From assembly GCA_903847585.1 (NCBI GenBank), contig CAINEC010000155.1, positions 1-32,813 of the forward strand: a stretch of DNA of 32,813 nt, written 5' to 3'. Position 1 is the stretch's first letter. Every line of letters starts with the position of its first letter. Positions 23,467 to 30,800 of the stretch are shown here, piece after piece. The notes under the pieces are model-generated. The model ran no database searches and was not told the origin of the DNA. It saw only the letters and a list, made by a program, of their open reading frames with translations. A program made the position numbers and the translations under genes. The DNA is from an uncultured Bacteroidota bacterium (GTDB lineage Bacteria > Bacteroidota > Bacteroidia > AKYH767-A > OLB10).

Positions 23467-23703
23467 TAATACAGAAAAAATCGCAATGAAATCGGACGAA
23501 ATTCATGATTTCTTTCAACGATAAAATGTTGACATATTCAAATGTTGGATAGATATGACAAAACTCAATTTTATGAATGAGGAATGTCTTTCGGTGGATG
23601 ATAATTAATGTGGATTATTGTAAAAAATAGGAAATGAAGCAGGGTGAATATTATACATTGTTTGAATCAATAGCAACTTTACAATCATGTCGGGGGACAA
23701 TAG

Positions 23704-23738
23704 GGACATTTACGGATGTCCTCTTTTTTATATATTTG
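23704..23738 (+). promoter_or_regulatory. Hairpin, T-run and -7 promoter box before the heme-binding gene
   Basis: GGACAT (23704-23709) and ATGTCC (23716-23721) form a 6-bp stem, followed by TCTTTTTTA and a perfect -7 box TATATTTG (23731-23738), 15 bases before the ATG. The layout and the spacing from stem to box equal those at higBA (14002-14035). The remainder of the gap, 23467-23703, should hold the promoter of the leftward T9SS operon, but I see no perfect box there. Confidence 0.55.
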
Positions 23739-23752
23739 AAAAAATAAAAATC

Positions 23753-24244
23753 ATGAAAAAGTTTTTAATTACACTAGTTTTTCTATTAGGAATTATACAG
23801 CTAGTTCGTCCTGATAAAAATATAGGCAGAGTAGATCCATCTAAATCAATTGAAACTGATTTCCCAATGCCAGCAGGTGTAAAAGCATCAATGGAAAAGG
23901 CTTGTTTCGATTGTCACTCTAACAATACGAAGTATCCATGGTATGCAGAGATTCAACCTGTGGGCTGGTATCTTACTAATCATATTCGTGATGGAAAACG
24001 TCATTTGAATTTTGATGAATTCCTAACTTATGATGCTAAGAAAAAGGATCATAAAATGGAAGAGTTGATAGAATCGCAAACAGAAGGATGGATGCCAATG
24101 GAATCTTACACCTTAATTCATAAAGAAGCGAAGCTGACTTCAGAAGAGAAAAATGCGATTATCGCTTATGCAAAATCAGTGCGTGCAATGGTAGGATATA
24201 CTAAGGTTGGTGGCGAAGAAAAAGGTAAAAAGGAGGAGCACTAA
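23753..24244 (+). CDS. Heme-binding c-type domain protein
   Basis: This 163-residue protein has an N-terminal membrane or signal segment (FLITLVFLLGIIQLV) and a domain with the motif CFDCHSNNTKYPWY (Cys51 to His55, CxxCH), typical of the Bacteroidota haem-binding domain (Haem_bd). WMPMESYTLIHKEAKLT supplies a later Met that may be an axial ligand. It is probably anchored in the inner membrane facing the periplasm and may take part in electron transfer or act as a peroxidase partner. ATG 23753 is chosen because the promoter box lies at 23731-23738; the frame extends upstream to 23687. The tail is Lys/Glu-rich. It converges on the response regulator gene with a four-base gap. Confidence 0.88.
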   Translation: MKKFLITLVFLLGIIQLVRPDKNIGRVDPSKSIETDFPMPAGVKASMEKACFDCHSNNTKYPWYAEIQPVGWYLTNHIRDGKRHLNFDEFLTYDAKKKDHKMEELIESQTEGWMPMESYTLIHKEAKLTSEEKNAIIAYAKSVRAMVGYTKVGGEEKGKKEEH

Positions 24245-24248
24245 GAAC

Positions 24249-24905
24249 TTATTTCAAGTTCAAATATGGTTTTATTTTTAGTGCTAACGTTAATACACTG
24301 TGACCACCTTTTAATTCTAATTTCTTGCTAATATGGTGGCGATGATTTTCAACTGTCTTAGGACTAAGATTAATTAAACCTGCAATCTCTTGCGTTGATT
24401 TGCCTTGAGCAACGTAATACAAAACTCGCTTTTCAGCTTTGCTTAGTTTCGAAAGAATTTCATTTGATTCAACTTCTGATAAATCTAATTTATCATTAAT
24501 TGACTTATTGGATCTTTCAGATATTTCAGATAGTTTTTTACTTCGGAGTTTTAATCGAGTTTGTACCGCAGTAAGCAAGTCTGTTTTATTTACTGGCTTC
24601 GTTAAATAATCATCTGCTCCTAAATTCATTCCTTTACGAACATTATCATGCTCCACTTTAGCGGATAAAAATAAAAAGGGCATAAATGACTCAGGCATAC
24701 TTTTTACCTCTTCAAAAAGTTCATAGCCGTTTAGCTTAGGCATACGAATATCACAAATCACTAAATCAGGACTCATCGATTTAATTGCGTGTAAACCTTC
24801 TTCACCATCACTAGCTGTAGTAACCTCATAACCATGAATTGTTAAAAGCTCTTTCAGGTTTTCCCTTAAGATAATTTCATCTTCAATTACTAATAATTTT
24901 TCCAT
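24249..24905 (-). CDS. LuxR/NarL-type response regulator
   Basis: The 218-residue protein has a receiver domain (1-120: LLVIEDE, phospho-acceptor in VICDIRMPKLNG, FLSAK, Lys in YLTKPVNK) and a C-terminal LuxR-type HTH (about 150-215: LSKAEKRVLYYVAQGKSTQE, INLSPKTVENHRHHISKKL). It should activate or repress genes when phosphorylated. It starts one base after the stop of the PAS kinase gene upstream, so the two form a clear two-component pair. Targets are not visible in the sequence. Confidence 0.94.
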   Translation of the reverse strand: MEKLLVIEDEIILRENLKELLTIHGYEVTTASDGEEGLHAIKSMSPDLVICDIRMPKLNGYELFEEVKSMPESFMPFLFLSAKVEHDNVRKGMNLGADDYLTKPVNKTDLLTAVQTRLKLRSKKLSEISERSNKSINDKLDLSEVESNEILSKLSKAEKRVLYYVAQGKSTQEIAGLINLSPKTVENHRHHISKKLELKGGHSVLTLALKIKPYLNLK

Positions 24906-24906
24906 G

Positions 24907-27099
24907 TTAGATAGGTTGAATTGATTTTGGCAACGTAATAACTACCTTGCAGCCTTCATTAATCTTGCTTTCAATTGTTACTTTGCCATTGTGAATTTCG
25001 ATAAATTGTTTCACAATTCCAAGTCCGAGTCCTGTACCGTGGTGCGAAATGGTATTTGATGCTCTAAAAAAGGAGCTGAATAAATGGATTTGTTCCTCCT
25101 CAGGAATACCAATACCATAGTCGATTACTGTTAATTGTATAACCTCATTAGTGTTCGCTAATTCAATTTTTATAATTGTATCTTTTGGTGAATATTTATT
25201 GGCATTATTAAAAATATTGTTGAATGCATGTTCTAGTAGTTTCCCATCGAAAGTCATTTCAATTAAATCAAACGGATTGGATATCTCAAGTTTTCTATCT
25301 GGAAAGATCATTTGGAAATTTTTGATAACCTCGTTAAAAAACGGAATAAAGTCGCGAGTTACAGGCTCAAAAGGCATTTTGCCTAACTGCATTTTTCCAG
25401 AGATAAGAACATTATCCATGATCGATGTTAATCGTTGAATCTCTTCAATGCAACGCTCTAAATGAATATCAATTCGATCAGGATAAACAGCTTTTTCTTT
25501 ATCTAAAATCAATTTAACAATTTCAATACTCGTCATAATTCCAGCTAATGGTGTTCTGAATTCATGCGATGCTAATGAAACGAATTGTGATTTTAAGTCG
25601 CTGAGCGTTTTTTCTTTTACCAATGCGTTTTGATAAACCAGTTCTGCTTTTTTGATAGGAGTGATATCCGTCTCTACCGAAACCCAATTAGTTAATTTAC
25701 CATTGTTATTAAAAATGGGATTTACTATCAAATAAACCCACATGGTAGATCCATCTTTTTTATAGGATAGTTTTTCTCCTGAAAAACTCAGTTGATTTAA
25801 TTCTATTTCACGAAGTTTATCAATTGACTGCTGATCTGTTTCTGGTCCGTTAAAAATAGTTCGTGGCTCTCTTCCTCTAATATCCTCTAGCGAATAACCG
25901 GTGTTGCTGGTAAAGGCGTCATTCACCCATTCGATTTTGGAATTTGCATCAGAAATAATTACCATACTATTGGTGTTGCGAGCAACCAACGCTAAACGCT
26001 TTAATTGTTCTTCTTGATGTTTTCTTTCTGTTACATCGCGACAGATACAGACAATCCCTTTATCTGGCATTAGGTTCATTGTTAATTCAACGATTATTTT
26101 TTCATTTGAATTTAACTTGTAACCATATGCTTCTCCTCTCCAAAAATTCTTTTCTAACAATATCGGATATACGTCATCTGCTAAATGGCTTACTTCTGAT
26201 TCAGGAAAGAACTCTCTCCAATTTCTGCCAATCATATATTTGCTTGATTTTAATCCAAGCATTTTAACCAATGCATTATTTACATAGGTGTATTGGCCAT
26301 TACCATCTAAAAGGGCAATACCATCATTCGATATTTCAATAGCGGATTGCTGCCGTATATTAATTAGCTCGTAGTTCTTTAGTTGGTCGATGTTGATTCC
26401 ATATCCCAAAGCATACTTAAAACTCCCATCTGGATTATAAAAACCATAAACAATTCGAAGATTATGTGAAGCTACATTGTTACGTTCGCTTGTTTCTTCA
26501 AAAGTATAGTAAGTCGATTTGTTTTTAATAAAATCCTTGAATTTATTTCTGCGGTCTTTAGCTATAGTCGTAGGTAAGTTTCTAGCTTTACAGTAATCGA
26601 AGTCGTCTTTCCCAATAATCCATTTGCGCATTTCGGGATCTTTAATCGCATGTGGATTGACATATAAATATTTTTGATTTTCATTAAATACGCCAACATC
26701 TGCAGGCATATTGTCTAAAAGTTCCTTATAGAAATCTCTTTCTTTTTCGATGGATTTAAATTTCTCTTCTTGACTTTCTTCTAATAGAAAACAATAACCT
26801 TCTTCGTCTTGATTTAGTTCGTAACGACTTGCTTTTAATGTCCAGGATTTATCGATAAGCAAATTGCTTACATTAAGCAAGCGAATGTTTTCAAGTGATT
26901 GATTTTTGTTGTTAATCAACTTGAGTAAATCTTCTTCAATGCTATCGATGAAATTTAAAATGGAACCTTGTAATGTCTGCTCGCTTAATGCTAAAAGATT
27001 TTGAGCTGCTTCATTCGCGTCTACAAAACGAAAAGCAACATCTGTAATAATTACAGGTGTGCTGATTAGATGAATAAGCGAATTTGTTTTAGTTAGCAT
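24907..27099 (-). CDS. Soluble multi-PAS histidine kinase
   Basis: The 730-residue protein has four PAS-like domains (about 1-110, 120-245, 250-365 and 370-490) and then HisKA with the H-box FVSLASHEFRTPLAG (His near 517). The HATPase domain has an N-box (NNIFNNANKYSPKD), DYGIGIPEEE and HGTGLGLGIVKQF. The fourth PAS ends WVSVETDITPIKKAEL, a PAC motif. No transmembrane helix is present, so it should sense an internal signal such as redox, a ligand or light; no cofactor-binding Cys or His pattern is obvious. It is the partner of the adjacent LuxR-type regulator. The gap of 48 bases from the small T9SS substrate gene upstream allows co-transcription. Confidence 0.93.
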   Translation of the reverse strand: MLTKTNSLIHLISTPVIITDVAFRFVDANEAAQNLLALSEQTLQGSILNFIDSIEEDLLKLINNKNQSLENIRLLNVSNLLIDKSWTLKASRYELNQDEEGYCFLLEESQEEKFKSIEKERDFYKELLDNMPADVGVFNENQKYLYVNPHAIKDPEMRKWIIGKDDFDYCKARNLPTTIAKDRRNKFKDFIKNKSTYYTFEETSERNNVASHNLRIVYGFYNPDGSFKYALGYGINIDQLKNYELINIRQQSAIEISNDGIALLDGNGQYTYVNNALVKMLGLKSSKYMIGRNWREFFPESEVSHLADDVYPILLEKNFWRGEAYGYKLNSNEKIIVELTMNLMPDKGIVCICRDVTERKHQEEQLKRLALVARNTNSMVIISDANSKIEWVNDAFTSNTGYSLEDIRGREPRTIFNGPETDQQSIDKLREIELNQLSFSGEKLSYKKDGSTMWVYLIVNPIFNNNGKLTNWVSVETDITPIKKAELVYQNALVKEKTLSDLKSQFVSLASHEFRTPLAGIMTSIEIVKLILDKEKAVYPDRIDIHLERCIEEIQRLTSIMDNVLISGKMQLGKMPFEPVTRDFIPFFNEVIKNFQMIFPDRKLEISNPFDLIEMTFDGKLLEHAFNNIFNNANKYSPKDTIIKIELANTNEVIQLTVIDYGIGIPEEEQIHLFSSFFRASNTISHHGTGLGLGIVKQFIEIHNGKVTIESKINEGCKVVITLPKSIQPI

Positions 27100-27147
27100 G
27101 ACATAGAGTAAATCATATTACAAGATAATGAAATTAGTTGATATAAT

Positions 27148-27804
27148 TTACTTTTTATAAAATAGTTTCGATTGGTAGGTTGTTGATTGCCCTCGCACCT
27201 TCAGAAAGTATAATCCAGGTGAAATGTTATTCGTATTAATTCGGAATGTATTGCCTGTTTTGATTTCTTCTTGACAAATTTTACCAGTCATGTCAATAAT
27301 TGAAACTTGTTTTTCCTCATTGCTGAAGCATTTGATTTCGATATCATCTGTGCAAGGGTTGGGGCCAATAATTAATTCTGGATACGTATGATTAATTATA
27401 CCAGATGTGGACGTGACAGTGAAGCTTAAGGAGTCCATAGGGCCTGGAACAATTCCGGGTGTACAAGGATTAAATCCAAATCCTGCATTTACTGTATACC
27501 GATAGATATAATTACCTGCTGGTAATTTACCAACCGAGAATGTGTCTTCATCGTAACATATATAGGTTAGCATACCTACACAATGCAATGCATCACAATC
27601 GATGTATTCGTTAATGATGGAATAGTTAAGCGTTTTTTGATTGCAGGTGCCTGATTGGAAATAACTCGATGCGATTAAGTAAACACTATCGTTTGTTGTT
27701 GGATTCGCTGGATAAATACTCATGTTATTGATGAATTGAGCATTTGATTTCGCAGTTAATAATAAACAGGCTGTGAGTGCGATTAATAATGACCTTAATT
27801 TCAT
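27148..27804 (-). CDS. Small secreted T9SS type A protein
   Basis: The 218-residue protein has a signal peptide (SLLIALTACLLLTAKSNA), a Cys-containing beta-domain (about 25-135, six Cys: CNQKTLNYS, CDALHCVGM, CYDEDT, CTPG) and a type A sorting domain (about 143-218: IIGPNPCTDDIEIKCF, VSIIDMTGKI, ISPGLYFLKV). It should be exported by T9SS and anchored or released. The N-terminal domain is not recognised. Its closeness to the kinase-regulator pair is noted, but a functional link is inference. Confidence 0.87.
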   Translation of the reverse strand: MKLRSLLIALTACLLLTAKSNAQFINNMSIYPANPTTNDSVYLIASSYFQSGTCNQKTLNYSIINEYIDCDALHCVGMLTYICYDEDTFSVGKLPAGNYIYRYTVNAGFGFNPCTPGIVPGPMDSLSFTVTSTSGIINHTYPELIIGPNPCTDDIEIKCFSNEEKQVSIIDMTGKICQEEIKTGNTFRINTNNISPGLYFLKVRGQSTTYQSKLFYKK

Positions 27805-27846
27805 AATTGATGATGTTAATTACGAAGTTAGTATTTATTTGAAAAT

Positions 27847-27874
27847 AAAAGAGGAGCCCGAAAGCTCCTCTTTT
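27847..27874 (-). terminator. Intrinsic terminator of the giant T9SS gene
   Basis: AAAAGAGGAGC (27847-27857) and GCTCCTCTTTT (27864-27874) form a perfect 11-bp stem with a six-base loop. On the coding strand it follows the stop of the giant gene by 19 bases and ends in TTTTATTTT. It could also act in the opposite direction. Confidence 0.9.
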
Positions 27875-27893
27875 AAATCTTATTGAAAAGTGA

Positions 27894-30800
27894 TTATTCT
27901 ACAATCACTCTTATCTTTTCAAGTTTATTACTTGATTCTAATTGTAACAAGTATACTCCCTTAGCGAAATCAGAAACCTGAATGGTAGTTCTGTTAGCAC
28001 CAGCAGTAGCATTTAACGATTCAGTATAAATCAAACGACCAGCAGCATCAATCATTTTAACTGTTGTTGTTTCGTCGTTTTCTGAAGCAAATTCTACATT
28101 TAATAAATCATGCGTAGGATTTGGATAAGCTACCATTGATAACGTTCCAGTTTGTCCATTACGAGGGCAAGAGATATTGTTTACGGCTAATACTTTCACA
28201 GCTGAAAGGCCGCAGTTGTTGCTTGCTTTCACTGTTACAATACCGTTTGCTGAAGCAACCGCTGCATGAACAACTGTAATTGCTTTAGTGCCTTGTCCGC
28301 TAATGATACTTGCACCACCTGGAACTGTCCAAGTATAGCTTGATGCACCTTGTACGGTACTGATAGAGTAGTTTTCAGTGCTATTTGTACAAACAGTAGT
28401 TGATCCGTTGATACTTCCTGGTTGCGTAGGAACTAATTTCACTGCTAAACTTCTAACGTTACCAGTTCCGCAATTATTTACTGCTGCTACGGTTACGTTT
28501 CCTGTTCCAACGCTTGCACCAGAATAATTTACAACAATTGAATTTCCTGTTGTATTACCTGTGATTGTTGCACCAGCAGGAATAGTCCATGTATAGCTTG
28601 TAGCTCCATTTACCGCTGGGATGCTGTAAACTGCATTGGTTGCACCACATAATCCATCAACAGGTCCATTGATATTTCCTGGCGATGATAATGTATTAAC
28701 GGATACACTTCGAGAACGCGTTCCACTTGTTCCGCAAGCATTTGTTGCAGCAACCACGATAGTTGTACCTGTAAAGTTTTGTGGATATTGTACGGTGATA
28801 ATATTGCTGTTTCCTCCCGACAATACTGAAGTTCCTGAAGGGAATGTCCAGTTGTACCCTGAAGCTCTATTAACCGCCGCTATTGAATATGTTGCAATAT
28901 CACCAGGGCAAGCTGCCTGCGGTCCTGAGATAGAAGGAGGATTCACTGGCGCACTTACTTGAGCAGAGAATGTTAAGCAAGATTGAGCTGAGTTAGCACA
29001 TCCGTTACTATTATTTGCTGTTACACAAATTTGTCCTGTTAATCCTGCTTGAACATATTGATCTAAGAACTTAACTGCGATGCTACTTCCTGTTGCATTA
29101 CCAATAATCTGAACTCCTGTAGGTACGCTCCATGTATAAGTTGCAGCTCCAGCTACTGGTGTTACAGAATATACATATTGGTTAGAACCTGGTGTGCAAA
29201 TATTAGTTGATCCGCTGATTGCACCTGCATTGATTGGAAGTGGTGTAACGTTAACAGTAATTGAACTTGTTGCAGGAGTACATGGTACCGGTGCATCTGT
29301 TGTTAAAGTTAATGTTATAGCACCTGCTGTTGCATCTGCTAATGATGGAGTATAAGTAGCATTTAATGTAGTTGCATTTGGTGAGAATGTACCTGTACCC
29401 GATGTTGACCATGTTCCTGTTGTTGCTCCACCGCCAATTGATCCGTTAAGATTTACAGCTTGTGCTTCGCATGCATTTAAGTTGCTACCGGCAAATGCTG
29501 TTGGAGGATTCGAGCAAACACAATTTTCATCAACTAATCCATCGCAATCTTCATCAATGCTATTAAAGCAAATTTCAACTGCATTCGGATGAATTGTATT
29601 GTTGTTGTCGTCACAATCACCTGCTAATGCTACATAGCCTGTTGGAGCTCCTGTGCAATTACTTACTGTTGAAGATAAAATTCCGTATCCATCACCGTCA
29701 GCATCTGCATAATATGTCACCGTAGGATTAATAGTAGCATTTAAGATTTCAGTATGACATCCATTTACTGATGAGTATGTTCCAGACTGTGTATATGTCT
29801 GACCATTTACTGACCATGTATAGCTATCACAAACATTTATTGTAGTTGTATTGCTAGTACTTGGTGTAATCGTTAACGTTAAGATATCAGTATGGCAACC
29901 ACTCACTGAAGAATATGTTCCTGATTGTGTATACGTAGATCCGTTAATGTTCCATGTATAAGAATCACAATTTGATGCAGTGTAATTTGTGGTTGCTGGA
30001 ATAATTGTTAAGTGTAAGATAGTAGTAACGCATCCACTTACCGAAGTATAATTACCTGATTGCGTATACGTATTACCGTTAGCAGACCATGTGTATGATG
30101 TACATTCTGTAACGCTGTTGTTTACTGTGCTTGATGGTGTTATTGTCAAGTTGATAATTTCAGTATGACATCCACTTACCGATGAGTATGAGCCTGATTG
30201 CGTATACGTAGAACCGTTAGCTGACCATACATAACTGTCGCAAGCATTAACATTCGTTGAATTGCTTGTTGAGTTAGTAATTGTCAGGTTCAATACTTTC
30301 GTTAAACATCCAACTACAGCTGAATAGCTTCCAGATTGCGTGTAAGTTGTACCGTTAACTGTCCATACATAACTGTCGCAAGCAGATGCACTCGCACTTT
30401 GAGTTGTTGATGGTGTAATTGTTAATTGTAGGATTTCTGTATGACATCCAGTAACTGATGAATAGTTTCCTGTTTGTGTATACGTTGTTCCATTTACAGA
30501 CCAAGTATAGTTGTCACATGCACTTGCCACTGTTGTGTTGCTTGTTGAATTAACAATTGTAATATGTGCAGTTACTAATGAGTCGCAACCTTTTGTAGTT
30601 GTATAGTTGTGAGTGTAATCGCCACTACTTGTAACAGTAGTACTCCATGGTAATTGATAGCTATCGCAACCTGTTGCAGTAAATTCGCTGCTAGTAGGAG
30701 AGAAGATGGTGATGTGAGCAATTACTGTTGAGTCACAACCTGTACTACCACTGTATACATAGCTATAATCGCCTGATGCCGTTACAACTGTACTCCATGG

